Shown: positions 14,401 to 25,062, numbered from the stretch's first letter. The stretch is 64,000 nucleotides of DNA from Taeniopygia guttata (GCF_048771995.1 NC_133063.1:16616063-16680062), one strand, 5' to 3'. The notes: a model not told the origin generated them from the sequence alone. Made by a program: numbers and translations.

Positions 14401-17400
14401 AACAAGTAAACCTAAAGGAAAAAAAAAATACTTTCTGTACATCAAAGCAAAATTCAGAGAGACTCAAATAAACATGTTTTGCAGAAAGAACAACAGAAAA
14501 ATTACAGACTTATTTTTCACACCCATGAATTAAGCTTACATATACTTAAGAAAATTTGATAAAGTAACTGCTACCAATTGTGGTTCATCTTTCTAAGCAT
14601 TTTCTGGTTTATTCCTATTCTTTTTCTTCCTGTTTGGTAGGACTACTAATATACAACAGTTACCACTGGAGGACGAACAGATTGAGTACCACACAGGCTA
14701 CTAAACAACCTTGTTTTCCTATATTGCACAGAAAACTACATCAATGCTGCACTGAAAAGATACTAGAGTATCATGATACTCTAGTATCATCAAAATAATT
14801 AATCTCTGAATGATATATCTGACCTGGCAGCAGGCTGAAAAGTAAAAAAGCATGATAACTTAAGCTTATCAATAAGTCAATAAGCTGCAAGATAAAAATT
14901 TCAACATATTTTTGTGCAATCACAGAAGTAAAAAATATGCAGGACACTGAAGCAAGGTGTTCATCTTGCTATTTCATACCTCCATCCTGTATAACTATAG
15001 AGTGTACTGTAGCGTCTGAGTTCAGACGAAACAAATCCCCTTTTTTGATAATAACTCGTTTTTCAGGATCCTTTCCAGGGCTCCAGTTTTTAAGGCGAGG
15101 ATTCTGATCAGGACAATTCTCTGCAATGCAATGTGAAATCCAACTTTAAGAAACAAACATCAAATAAATCAAGGTGGCATTAGGATGAACAAAAGCAAGA
15201 AAGGGTCAGTCACCCACAGAGGACTCCCACATCCTTATGTGCGTTCGATACTGCAGTCATTGCATTTGAATAGCCAAAAGACACTGGAAAAACATCTGCA
15301 AGTCTCGGGGGTAGGAAGGCATTCTTTTACTGAATTAAACTACTCTTGACCACACATTATTGACCATAGATACTTTTGAACCACATCTGATTTTTCTCTT
15401 ATCTGCTACTTCACCTGTAGAAGATGAGAAGAGATAAGCAGAATGCAGTCAGAGAGCCATCACTGAGCACTGGAAGCCTTCAGCCAGCTAACTAGGCTAA
15501 CATGGTTGTAAAGCATCTAAATATCCCACCTCCTCAAGGTCCCAACCCTGTCAGAAGGGTTGATCCCTTCTTACTTTTAAACAATCAAATCATTCTCTCA
15601 GGAAGTTTGCAGGAGGGACAAGACACCCTGAACATATTATACCCTGAGTATAATACCTAACTAGCTAGAGTAGTTTCCCAGGACATGAGACATTTGGCTC
15701 TAACTTAAAAATTTGTATCCCTTAGGAAGTCAGCCTAAATATCAGGCTACAAACTACACAAGACGCACTCAGTCCTTGCTGAAAGCCATGGCCTATGCAG
15801 GCTACAAACCAAGCTACAAGGCTAGAGAAGGAGAGGCAACAGCAAGAAGTGACAGGCTTGTATGATTTCTGACAAAGTTACAGCAATGTAGTATTTATAC
15901 CACACACCTCTTTAACAAACTAAGCATCTGAGTAATGTGAAAGCATAGACACACTATAAAAACTGGAAAGTCAATTCCTTGGATTACCTTATCAAAATTA
16001 AAAATAAATATTAAAAAAAATAAATATTAAAGATATTTTCCTGTGCAAAAGACAATCAAAAAGTTGCCAAAATAAACATGTTAGCAGGTCAACTGAGTTT
16101 AACAGCCAAAATAACTCTTTCACATCCTGTCTTCTCAAGAAATACACCCACACTTCTGAAGTGCTACTTCGGAAGCAAAAAGCTATAGTCCATTCCTGCA
16201 ATAACTAAAGAAACCAAAACCTATCCACAAGTTTAATACAAGCCAGCCTTAGTTTTGCTAAGAGACATGTTCTTCCTTTTGTATTAACTCTCCACATTTC
16301 AAATCCCTCCCAACCCAGAAAAGCCACATAAACCAAGATTTGACTACCAGTGGGGAAAAATTAGCAAACTGCAGAAAGGGCAGAAGGCAGACAAATAGTA
16401 TTATGAAAATAAAAGCAATATAATATCTTTTGGGAGGATCCTATGAAGACAGCTTTTAGAAAATGTAATTCAACACGAGGGAAAGCCAAAAAGCAAGGAG
16501 ATGCAATCAGCAAGACTGCTGAGCACTCACCGGATAAAGGCAAGCCTAATGCCTGACTCATGCAGAGTCCCTAATCCCTTTTCCCCAGACACCACACACA
16601 CAAGCACTGTGAAGAAACACTTATTTCCTGGCTGGTAGCGAAGGGCAGTGTGAGGAAACCATGAGTCAGCAACCTGATGACTTCTGCTTAGTGTGATTCA
16701 CTGAAGAGAAATCTAGCGAACATATATTTTCCTGCTGAATCAGAAAGAAGACTATAAAACAGTAACTAAAAAAAATTATGATTTTAAAATCGATTGTACA
16801 TTATAATCCAGCAAGAAAGCTATCAGAATCAGAATCAGGCACTGCTGTAACGCAAGCATGCTCTTGGAGCACAGCAGGTCAACTTTTTGGCAAGCAGATC
16901 AGATGTTCAGCAAAAGTATTTAGAAATTCTCCTTTAGCAATTGTGGTGGGCTGCATGAAAATATCATCGAATATTTAGAAGTTCACCATATGTTATCTCC
17001 AAAATTATGAAGTAGATTTTACAGATAACAGTTACTGCCCTTAAAGTTAAATAAAAACAGAAAGGCAGACCAGAAACCTTTAGGTAGTGATGACCTTGAC
17101 AAATTTAGGCACTCATGTTGAAAATTTTTCAAGTCAAGCCTCTGCTTCAAAATATTTCTGTAAAAATGGGTCAGCATTCTTTCAGGTTTAGTGGCTTCTA
17201 TTAGAGCTGGGGAGATAAGTAAATTTTCTACAAGTAGTGGCGGAAAAGTACACCATCCCTCTCACAGAAAGCATCCTGACCAAAAAAAAATACCCAATGC
17301 TAGACCCTTTCATGGAGGAAGCATATGAAATGTGACAGGAGAAAAAGACAGGCAGGGAATAGTTCCCAAGATACAACTAAATAGTTACTTTCTACTTGTT

Positions 17401-19839
17401 TAGACACCATGTCTAGAACTTTGAAAGCCTCTGGGGAAAACTTATCAGTGTTGTATTATGTTCAGCAGAAGTTTATAAGACTTTGGCAGCTAAATTTTCT
17501 GAGGATCCTGTTTACTCTGAGTAAGGTCCAGCTGAGCGCTGGAAGAATGAAGAACTTTTCCCAGCTTATCTCCCCAGCTTGACCTCACATCAGAAGCCTG
17601 GGGAAATGGGGAAGGAAATTGTATTTCTATTGCTTTCCCTGATCTCCAGTGTTCAGGACTCCTTAGAAGAGTCAGGAGTAGATGTCAGGAATACAGAAAC
17701 AAAGAGGAAAAAGAAACCAGTTGATAAGCAGGAACAGAAATGCTGATAAGCAGCATCTTCCCTTTGGGGAAAGCATAGCAGTAGTTTAGAATTTACACGC
17801 ATTAACTACCAAGCATCACATTCCTTCCACTGCCTTCTAAACAGCCATTAAAAGTTCTGACAATATGGATTTCCAATTAGTCCTGAAGAAAAGCACAACA
17901 AACTGGAACTGGTGTTGTGCTTGGGTCAGAGCTATTATGCACATTAACATTTCAACCTGCTGGGAAACTTTTGGGGAGTTTCTGTGACCATACTGCAAGA
18001 TTAAAACATCAGCCAGGCTTTCTTTAGTGCCTGTCAGGAGTTTCTCTCATGTCAGGGTTTTGCCATATAGAATAAGTATGGCAGGAAGGAACCACAGTGG
18101 GTCATTTGGTCCAGCCTCCCTGCTTAAGCAGGGTCATCCTAGAGCACATTGCATGGAATTCTGTCCAGAAAGTTGTGGAATATCTCCAGTGATACTCCAC
18201 AGCCTCTCTGGGAAATCTGTCCCAGCCTATGGTCACTCACACAGCAAAGAAGTTCTTCCTCATATTAAGGTGGAGCTTCTTATTAACTCTTGTCTTATTG
18301 TACAACAGCGCCAAGAAGAGCCTGGCTGCACTCCAAAGTATTTCAGTGTGTTCACTGGCAAGTCACCCTCCAGTCTCCTCTAGAATTTGTCTGTAATGAA
18401 AGTACTTACTGCAAATGTACCCATTACAAGCAATATGTATCATAACAGATGAATGATCCTCCATTTACTAGTCCCTAAGGTTTTGTTATTTTCCTTTGCA
18501 ATTATTAGAAAAGCTCAGCAACTTCACCCAAGGGGGTATCTTAGCAAGCCACCACCAAGAGCACTTCAGTTGGATACATCCATTTATTTTGTACTGTCAT
18601 CTGAAATCTTCAGTCGATTATGTGATTTGTTCAGCCTGTATTGCACTGACTTTGGAAACAGCATCGTTATGATTACTATGTCAAAAGCCACTAAGAAGTC
18701 TGTTATTACAATAGCCAACAGTTTCAATTCTGTTATTACAGTATCCCAACAGTTTCAATTCAAAATCCTATTTAGCTTCTAGACACCTGACTTCTGCCTT
18801 AAAAACAGCAAAAAATCCCAAACAAAGTCATCAAAACAACCACACTGCAACTGTACTATCAATATTTAGCAACTACAACTCATAGCATCTAGGAGTTATT
18901 GGCTAGAGGGATGTACACTTTGTGATCACAGGACCTGTTGCTGCCTTACAACCACTGACACATTTCAGAGATTCTTCAAATTACAAAGAAGTTGCCCAGT
19001 TTTCTAAAATGAGCTGGAAACAAAAAATCAGGGCTAACAGAACAAAAAAAACTCCCTGCCCAATTTGCATATAAACAAACACATACTATTAGCATAGGTT
19101 CTCAAAGATTTTTAGATTATTTTACTTCACCATATTTTTACTATCTCCCTTAGTTACAGCTGAAACAGACAGGATTTAGTTTTGTCTACAATTTGTGCAC
19201 ATATGAGACAGCTTCTGCAGATAAAAATAATTATGCTTATAAAACATTCATGCTTTTCTCCCCTCAACACTAATCCTTATTTATTGCTATGCCTTTCTGT
19301 TTCAGGTAATTACTTACAATCAAACCATATGTAATAAAAACAACACTGATAACAAAAACAAAGCTGATCTTTGCCCCCAGTCTCTGCCTCCTGCAATCTT
19401 AAAATCACAGTGAGTGTCCTATTATCTTTCAGCAATAATCCTGATGCTGAATTATTGAGTTATATTCACAGGCAGCATATATAACTTCTAGGATGATTTT
19501 CTTAATGAACTTACCATCTGGAGCATATTTTGAAGCTATTCCCAAAAAAATCCCCAGTGCAACAAAAAGTGAAAGGCTAGAAATGGCAGAGCAAATAAGA
19601 GTATTTTTATGTCTGTTGGCTTCTGCCTGTCGGCGGTGCTGCTCCACTGATAAGGATGGGAGTCTTGTCTGTGCTTCCTGTCTTGCCGAGGTAAATTCTG
19701 CTGCAGCATGGTTCTGCGAAGGCAGCGGGGGACGGAGAGGGGCAATTCTCCCTGGGACGTACCCCGAAGACCTGTGACTGCTCCCGTTTTGAGGACGGAG
19801 GAATGCAGGGGAGCTCCCCCTGGTATCAGTGCCTTGCAT
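2351..19839 (-). CDS. CEMIP2: CEMIP2 (TMEM2) cell-surface hyaluronidase, N-terminal half, 9 coding exons, partial
   Basis: The protein is a type II membrane protein whose ectodomain is reported to cleave extracellular hyaluronan. Joined minus-strand coding pieces are 19839-19515, 15120-14980, 14411-13850, 10746-10577, 9281-9093, 6434-6265, 3816-3607, 3187-2982 and 2420-2351. They total 2043 nt, or 681 codons, with no frameshift or internal stop, and every junction has AG/GT sites in the right phase. In order they give a cytoplasmic tail (1-80), a transmembrane helix (about 81-103), a G8 domain (about 119-243), a GG/FAM3-like domain (about 253-410) and the start of the parallel beta-helix region. 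Alignment from memory to the 1383-residue human protein is nearly gap-free, with bird numbering two lower. The last exon shown ends on a codon boundary at Gln681, and the next exon is not found down to base 1. The assignment is secure; the enzymatic role comes from the family. Confidence 0.97.
2421..2981. other. CEMIP2 intron 9
   Basis: A short AT-rich intron bounded by a GTGAGT donor and an ATATTTCAG acceptor on the minus strand. I see nothing else in it. Confidence 0.85.
2982..3187 (-). CDS. CEMIP2: CEMIP2 exon 9: beta-helix segment with conserved GHCFF
   Basis: This 206-nt exon encodes residues 590-657 plus two bases of Met658. It reads IKDTIGYDTLGHCFFIEDGI, then EQRNTLFHNLGLVTKPGT and ends VPVPATDC. 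The acceptor is TTTCTACAG and the donor GTGAGT. NSS in TDRNSSMC is a possible glycosylation site. Confidence 0.96.
3188..3606. other. CEMIP2 intron 8
   Basis: A short intron of 419 nt with consensus ends. No repeat or conserved-looking element is evident. Confidence 0.85.
3607..3816 (-). CDS. CEMIP2: CEMIP2 exon 8: His/Cys-rich beta-helix segment
   Basis: This 210-nt exon (70 whole codons, residues 520-589) begins ILKNFTSVHLSYVELKQMGQ and contains YPVHFHLCGDVDEKGG and IHHCFSRCVTVH, the most conserved strip of the protein. The clustered His, Asp and Cys residues look like metal-binding or structural positions, as suggested for this family. NFT is a possible N-glycosylation site. The acceptor is TTTTTTAG and the donor GTAGGT. 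Confidence 0.96.
3817..6264. other. CEMIP2 intron 7
   Basis: A 2.4-kb AT-rich intron. The only repeat-like part is a moderately GC-richer patch at about 4360-4610, possibly old CR1 and listed separately. No exon is missing, because residues 519 and 520 join directly. Confidence 0.8.
4370..4610 (-). repeat. possible old CR1 LINE fragment
   Basis: A phrase reading 'cccaaaactggacactgcac' followed by 'tcca', with an upstream 'caataatatctctcct', resembles decayed CR1 3'-ORF sequence read in reverse. It is strongly diverged and could be something else. Confidence 0.35.
6265..6434 (-). CDS. CEMIP2: CEMIP2 exon 7: beta-helix segment
   Basis: This 170-nt exon encodes residues 463-519, with VGEVIDGVDMRAEVGVLTRN and ECQFFSYDTFGGHIK. 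It ends exactly on a codon boundary at Lys519. The acceptor is TTGGACAG; the donor is GTTTGA, weaker than the others in this gene because position +3 is T. Confidence 0.95.
6435..9092. other. CEMIP2 intron 6
   Basis: A 2.7-kb intron with an A17 tract at about 6461-6477 just upstream (minus sense) of the exon 7 acceptor region. A GC-richer segment at 8020-8430 has the base composition of an old LTR, but I cannot name a family. No RNA gene or exon is seen. Confidence 0.75.
9093..9281 (-). CDS. CEMIP2: CEMIP2 exon 6: W-x-PGD / IVVASTDYS segment
   Basis: This 189-nt exon encodes residues 400-462 plus the first base of Glu463. It contains LLDDVSSWEPGDRIVVAST and EEFTLLPCTEC, a stretch shared across CEMIP, CEMIP2 and PKHD1L1-type proteins where the beta-helix begins. 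The acceptor is AAAATTAG and the donor GTATGA; both phases fit. One difference from human is CTECTKH where human has CSECSHF. Confidence 0.96.
9282..10576. other. CEMIP2 intron 5
   Basis: A 1.3-kb AT-rich intron. It ends, next to the exon 5 donor, with three imperfect copies of a 13-14 nt unit built on GCATATGAATTTT at 10493-10533. Otherwise unremarkable. Confidence 0.75.
10577..10746 (-). CDS. CEMIP2: CEMIP2 exon 5: end of GG domain
   Basis: This 170-nt exon encodes residues 343-400, from RQAWALVGVIGGG to AYSEWNDG. It carries three N-glycosylation sequons close together (NSS, NES and NHS) and the run GGKALAQKEFFTLDGQKF. The acceptor is TTTTCACAG and the donor GTAGGA. The end of the family's first GG-type domain falls here at about residue 410. 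Confidence 0.96.
10747..13849. other. CEMIP2 intron 4
   Basis: A 3.1-kb intron that includes a CR1 fragment (12597-13200) and GC-richer unique-looking stretches at 11095-11290 and 12060-12440 that I cannot classify. Protein phase shows that no coding exon is hidden here. Confidence 0.75.
12597..13200 (-). repeat. CR1 LINE, 3' end, minus orientation
   Basis: Read on the plus strand, it opens with 'aatcacagaatcattt' and 'ggctggaaaatacctc', the reverse of a CR1 3' terminus. It continues through 'gatgactccaccatctccct' and 'ctgtcactggttgccgagga', and reaches a CR1 reverse-transcriptase tail around 13075-13190 ('ctcaaggtgtggcttcacca', 'catctgggcacgttgc'). It is a 5'-truncated, non-functional copy. 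Confidence 0.85.
13850..14411 (-). CDS. CEMIP2: CEMIP2 exon 4: G8 domain and GG domain core
   Basis: The longest exon (562 nt) encodes residues 156-343. It starts LLVFGDDKEGSKNITLR, completing the G8 domain, passes through AEKCRYKSKATI and GKKFIGV, and enters the GG (FAM3/ILEI-like) domain at SRGLNVRVIDQD. Arg263, Asp271 and Asp284 correspond to human Arg265, Asp273 and Asp286, which I recall from published mutagenesis as needed for hyaluronidase activity; all three are kept. GRIIAIAVGDSAAKNLL is the typical GG-domain core. Asn169 (NIT) is a possible N-glycosylation site. The exon ends at SYR with a GTAAGT donor. Confidence 0.97.
14412..14979. other. CEMIP2 intron 3
   Basis: A 568-nt AT-rich intron with a 30-bp perfect palindrome at 14759-14788 (see findings). 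No mobile element is recognised. Confidence 0.8.
14759..14788. repeat. 30-bp perfect palindrome
   Basis: Each 15-nt arm is GATACTAGAGTATCA or its exact complement, with no spacer, centred on the TCATGA core at 14773/14774. The arms also contain the nested inverted units GATAC and GTATC, so the whole reads as a symmetric array. The mismatch at 14758/14789 ends the symmetry. Confidence 0.95.
14980..15120 (-). CDS. CEMIP2: CEMIP2 exon 3: juxtamembrane stalk and start of G8 domain
   Basis: This 141-nt exon, too short for a 60-residue ORF filter, lies between TTGCAG and a GTATGA donor. It completes Glu109 and encodes residues 110-155 plus the first base of Gly156. Landmarks are the stalk ENCPDQNPRLKNW and the G8 motif SDATVHSIVIQDGG, both almost identical to human. 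The phase agrees with both neighbours. Confidence 0.96.
18062..18385 (-). repeat. CR1 LINE fragment, minus orientation
   Basis: The plus strand reads 'ggaaggaaccacagtgggtc', then 'gaatatctccagtgatactc', 'cacagcctctctgggaaatc', 'agaagttcttcctcat' and 'aagaagagcctggctgc', the familiar reversed CR1 3' region. It is 5'-truncated and decayed. Confidence 0.85.
18699..18759 (+). repeat. two-copy tandem duplication, about 30 bp unit
   Basis: Two adjacent copies start TCTGTTATTACA and end AACAGTTTCAAT, differing by about three changes and one inserted base. This looks like a minor local slippage event. Confidence 0.85.
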
Positions 19840-19851
19840 GTTATAAAGTCA
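19515..19851 (-). CDS. CEMIP2: CEMIP2 exon 2: start codon, cytoplasmic tail and transmembrane anchor
   Basis: The acceptor (TGTGTTCCAG) precedes 19851, leaving only 12 nt of 5' UTR before the ATG at 19839-19837. The exon encodes residues 1-108 plus the first base of codon 109 and ends at a consensus GTAAGT donor. The tail opens MQGTDTRGSSPAFLRPQNGS, close to the human start, which fixes the initiator. It is Pro/Arg/Ser-rich, with basic residues (NRHKN) just before a hydrophobic helix at about 81-103 (LICSAISSLSLFVALGIFLG). Basic residues on the cytosolic side fit a type II signal anchor. SKYAPD follows on the outside. Confidence 0.97.
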
Positions 19852-20335
19852 CTGGAACACACACAGAGAGGCAAAAAGTAAGAGACAGGCTTTCAGAATA
19901 CAGATCAAAATGCATAAAACAAAAAAAAAAAGAACAACAGAACACAAACTTAAGCCACATGTGTCAAGAACAGCCACTGAAGCTGTGACTATTTACAAAA
20001 TAGGTGTTACTCAGTTCCTACTGGTTACTTGCCATGGTATAAGTGCACGGAAGAACAGCACATGCATCTTCAACACAATTAAACTCATAAGCATGTGGTG
20101 TGGGAACCCAGTAAAACACATACCATTTCTTCATAGTTCCAGGGGGTATTTTTCACTGAGTATTTTCACAGTTAACTTGTATTATGAGATTAAGAAATCA
20201 GATGAACAATGAGAAAGCTAGCAATCCCTGCTTCCCCACAGTTATGCAAAGAATGTCTAAATGTATTTTTTTCTGTAAACGGAAGCTGAACAAACACCTC
20301 ACTTTCCCTTATGGAAAAGAAGCTGAAAAAGATAT

Positions 20336-20379
20336 GCCTGCCTTCTACAGTAGAAGCCTGCCTGCCTTCTACAGTAGAA
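20336..20379 (+). repeat. 24-bp-period direct duplication with palindromic core
   Basis: Two exact 20-nt copies of GCCTGCCTTCTACAGTAGAA are offset by 24 nt. Each contains the inverted repeat CTTCTAC-A-GTAGAAG (the final G comes from the adjoining base). Confidence 0.9.
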
Positions 20380-21973
20380 GCCCTAAAAGCTGTTTAAATT
20401 AAAATACCAAATACTCTTTTATTTCTAGTCATGCTGATGCAACTTAGTCAACACTTTTAGTAAACTGAGGTGCATAGAGCCAGAAAACTCTTGATTTACT
20501 CACAGCAAAATTCAATTGTTAGTAAAGGTACATCACGAATGGTCCTATAAGAAAGTCACCTACACCTTATTCAGCAAACCTTGTGATTTTTTTTCTGAGG
20601 AGATGCCTGGGTTTGGACACAAAGCCTGGAAGCAACATGCCTGCTCTAGATCTCTGCACCTATCATCCAGAAGTGAGTGCTGCTTTTATTTCAGTTACTA
20701 GTATTGTTTCCATCTTTCTTCTGAAGCACACCAAGAGGAAAGTGCCACCCTATCAGTGCCATCATTGCCTGGCCCATCCTCAGCAGCAGCTCTAACTCAC
20801 CACACTTGAATAATTTGAGAGACATACCTGCATTTGACTGTTTTCTCTGGTTTTCCAGTCAACAGTGCTGCACGGGGTATTCACAAAGCTGGCATAATTT
20901 TTTTTATCCTCATTATTATAACATTTCTAACAGATCAAATGTTTAGAGAAGGATGCTCAAGTTTCAGTTAACTGAAAGCTAACTTTTGAAACTAAATCCT
21001 GAAGGGGATTTATGCATAAGTCATGTGCATTAAACAGCAAAGTGTAGGAAAAATAAAAACTACTGATAATGCAAGAGTATAAAGATCCTCTTTCTGTTCC
21101 ATTAACAAAGGGAAGTCTGAGCCATATTCTGAAGTGTCAGGCACGCTGATGAAGGAGAAATGTGACAGCTGTAGTCTTATTCTGAGAAGTAGCAAAGGAG
21201 CCTTTTGTCGCACATGGCGCAAAATCTGATAGTTCACTGTTTCCAGGAAAAAGAGCTGTTACTATTGAACAGGCTGGATTACCCTTTCATAGGAGACAAT
21301 TCATCTCCTGATGTATGCACAATGCCAATGAAGGCACTGAAACATTAACTGGAGTAGTTATCCCAGAGTGCAAAAATTATTCCAAGTCCTCTTCTTATAA
21401 TGCACCTGTTCATTACAATAAATTAATTTTTCAGCATTCTCCTTTCTGTTCTTTGGCAAACCTAATCCTCTGCTCTCAAATTTAACTGCCCAACCAGTCA
21501 CGTGCACTGTGCAACAGTTTGCTTTAACTTCACTTGCTTTTATTCAGCTTATCACCTCTGAGAAGTGAAAGTAAGTTCTGTGTTTTCAATGTGGTATTAA
21601 ATGCTGGGTAGAGATGGAGCTTTTTAGCTAGTTCAAATAGTTCAGTATTTATGTCTAGCTAAACAAATGCTGGACTAGCTTCTTAATTAAACATTTTAAG
21701 AAATCTGATCAAGCATCGAGATTTTATTTTTTTATGATTTGAAACCCCAGCTCCTTAAACTTGGTTAATTTTTCAGTTAGGACATTTTTCTGTGACACTG
21801 AAAAAATTACTACAGCGTTCATCATAGTGTAATATCAACAGCTAAGAAGTTTTTAAGCTACTCAGCTATAGCAACTGAATCCAGATTGGCTATGCAAAAC
21901 TTGCAACTGTTTTACAAAATAATTTTCCTACAATTCTTCCCATCAAGGCCTCCTAAAGTACTGTCAGACCTCT

Positions 21974-22004
21974 AAAGAAATAAAATAAATAAATAAATAA
22001 ATAA
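21974..22004 (+). repeat. (AAAT)n microsatellite
   Basis: About six AAAT units with an impure 5' edge. Confidence 0.9.
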
Positions 22005-24154
22005 ACACCAAACAAATAAAAACATTCATTACAGCAGCTGTTGGAAACACTTGTGCCATATTTCAAACATATTTTGTGCTGTACAAAGCATTCTGCTTTG
22101 TTTGCAACCCTCATTTTGGCAATTGTAAAAGTTTTCAACTATCCCACTCAAGTGAAAACACAGGCACCCCAAGGATGGGTGGGAAAGAGAAGGCAGAATT
22201 GCTGTCTTAACAATTACAAAATAAAAATAATTACACTAAGCCAATAAGCAGATACTCGGTACAGTCTAAAGACTCACCATACAATTTTCCATCACAACAG
22301 GAGTAACCATTGCAATATTTCCTTCCCTCTGCATGTGTTATTTGAAATTCTCTAGCTGAAAAAGGATGTCTTCTATCCTGTAGAGCAGCTACTAGCTTTT
22401 TTGAAAGATAGAATGATAATCTGATTCAAATTATTGGCTTGTTTCTTTCCACTCTGTGGAAGCCTTCAAAGAGCACCATATAAAAGCACGTATAGTAATT
22501 GTCTGTATGGCCAGTTATGCACCAGAGAACGCAATTATTTGGTTGCACAAATACAGATTGCATGCCCCAAATACAGCACAAATTTTACTCTGCAAATACA
22601 TTTACAGACTGAAATGTAGGACAAAATACCCAAACTGTTAAACTATTTAAATACCACATTGAAAATTCCTATGCACCTGAATTTTCCCACATTTCCCTTT
22701 GACCTGTGCCTATACTGTGGTCTCCTAAAGGAACTCATGATCTGGGCATCTCTTCCTGATGGTCAATCCCAGACAAGAACATCTCCCACCTTTGCAATTA
22801 TACTCTGGTACACAGAATGGTGCAGTAATTTACTTTGCAGCTTACTTCAGAGTGTTTTCAATAAGAGTCAAGTTCTCACACCATATACAACCAATTAACT
22901 AACATTTATACAGAGTTCTGTCTGTACAAATGTGTCATTTGTCATGCCATTTATGAATCCTGCTTTCTCACTACTCTCAAACTTCTTGCACGTCAGCTCT
23001 CAACATAGTATTATGCAAGATTTTAAATCCATTATTCAACACAGCTTTCAGTCAGAGACACACTTAAGCAGTGCTTCCAGCTCATCAGTAAGAGGGAAGC
23101 TTCCAATGCACAGACTCAGCTGGAGGATCTCAGATACTTCATCCCACAACATATCTGGAGTATTTAAATTAATTCATTGCCATCCATCTGCTGGATGACA
23201 GCACTATTTGCATATCGCTCTTTTGCAAGAGTAATATAACTCTATGCAATCCAGGTTTCTGCTCATGCACCCCTTCCTACAGCATGAGCAAGCAAACAAG
23301 TACTTCTCATACTGGTGACATCAGCCAAGCCAACTTAAACCACCTTAAATTAAAAAAACAAAACCCATTTAAAAGGTTTATTTTGCACAGCTTCCAGGTG
23401 AAAACAGTGAATACCTGCAAGCCTGGACACATCTACAGACCAACTGAGCAAACAGATGTGGACAGCAAACCCCAGCATACAGACAGCAGTGAGCTACTGA
23501 ACAGGCTGCAACATCTCCCATCTGCTCAAGTATTCCTTCACTGCTTTTAACTTGTGCTGCTACCACACTCTCATACAAGCCCACATTGTTCCACATGGTC
23601 AGAAACTGGAAGCATATGCACTGTACAACCAGGGCATAACATATGAACCTCCTGAGACATGACTGTGCACTCAGAAGCAAGCAGCATGCTTATCCATTAC
23701 TCATTTTGGGGCTGGTTTCCTGGGAAGAAATTGGCTTATTTTGCCAGATAATTCAAAATGTCACATGACACCACCCAAAAAGTGAGAAAAAAACCAAGAT
23801 ATTTTACACTTCTGTGTTGTCAAATGCTAAGTGTAATAAAACATGTCAAACATGCTAATAAACTCCCACACCTGCACCATCTGAAAATGTTATACAGAAT
23901 GTTTGCTTACTTCATAATTTATTCACCTCTTTAAGCACATTTTAAGGATCACAGGTCTTAAAAATAAAACAAAAGAAACCAGAAAAAATGATACACTTCT
24001 GTTGATCTGGGTCATCAAATTACACCATCTCTAGTGCTGACCTATTACCACACTGTCTAGTCTTAAGAGTATATAATTGACGCTAAGGAAAAGACTGAAC
24101 AAAGGATAGAGGAAAACAACACATACAAAAAAAAATATTTCTCCATGCAACACA

Positions 24155-25062
24155 GTAGTAAATTTGCAGACAACATTAAGCTGAGAGCACGAATCAATTT
24201 GTTGGAAGGTAGGAAGGCTCTGCAGAGAGACCTGGAATGGTTGGATGGATAGGCAGAGTCCACTAAGATGAAGTTTAGTAAGTCCAAGTGCCGTGTCCTA
24301 CATTTTGGCCACAACAACCCCCTGCAGTGCTACAGGCTGGGGACGGTGTGGCTGGACAGTGCCCAGGCAGAAAAGGACCTGGGGGTGCTGGTTGACAGCT
24401 GGCTGAACATGTGCCCTGGCAGCCAAGAAGGCCAATGGCTCCTGGCCTGGATCAGGAATGGTGTGGCCAGCAGGAGCAGGGAGTTCATCCTTCACCTGGA
24501 CTCGGCACTGGTGAGGCCACACCGCGAGCGCTGTGTCCAGTTCTGGCCCCTCCGTTTAAGAAGGGCATTGAGACACCTGAGCGCATCCAGAGGAGGCAAT
24601 GAGGCTGGTGAGGGGCTTGGAACACAAGCCCTGTGAGGAACGACTGAGGGAGCTGGGGATGTTTAGCCTGGAGAAAAGGAGACTCACTCCCTAGCTAAAG
24701 GATATCTCTATCTACTGTAAAGAAGACTCATTCTTATGACACTTTACAACTTCCTGAAAGGTGTTTTTTGTCAGGTGGGGGTAGGTCTCTTTCAGTAGGC
24801 ATCAACTGACAGAATGAGAGGACATAGTCTTAAGCTGCACCAAGGGAAATATAGGTTGGATATTAGGAAAAAGTTTTTTACAGAAAGAGTGATAAAATAC
24901 TGGAATGGTCTGCCCAGGGAGGTGGTGGAGTCACCATCTCTGGATGTGTTTAAAAAAAGACTGGATGTGGCACTCAGTGCCATGGCTTAGTTGCAGTGTT
25001 AGGGCATGGGTTGGACCCGATGATCTTGAAGGTCTCTTCCAACCTAGTGATTCTGTACCATC
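24155..25062 (+). mobile_element. CR1 LINE 3' portion, plus orientation, 5'-truncated
   Basis: This is the best preserved CR1 here, about 0.9 kb. A broken reading frame at 24268-24636 encodes the end of the reverse transcriptase (KSKCRVLHFGHNNPLQCYRL, then AEKDLGVLVDS and RNGVASRSREFILHL). Next come the CR1 phrases 'gaggaacgactgagggagct' and 'gtctgcccagggaggtggtg', and the 3' tail 'ttggacccgatgatcttgaa' leading to 'gattctgtacc'. Frameshifts and substitutions make it inactive. It lies antisense to CEMIP2 in intron 1. Confidence 0.93.

Larger units (their letters stand above)
15121..19514. other. CEMIP2 intron 2
   Basis: A 4.4-kb intron. It holds one CR1 fragment (18062-18385), a short direct duplication (18699-18759) and otherwise unclassified AT-rich sequence. 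Exons 2 and 3 join at codon 109 without loss. Confidence 0.8.

Noticed and set aside
19493..19777. 94-codon plus-strand ORF over CEMIP2 exon 2
   Set aside because: Antisense shadow of the real start exon.
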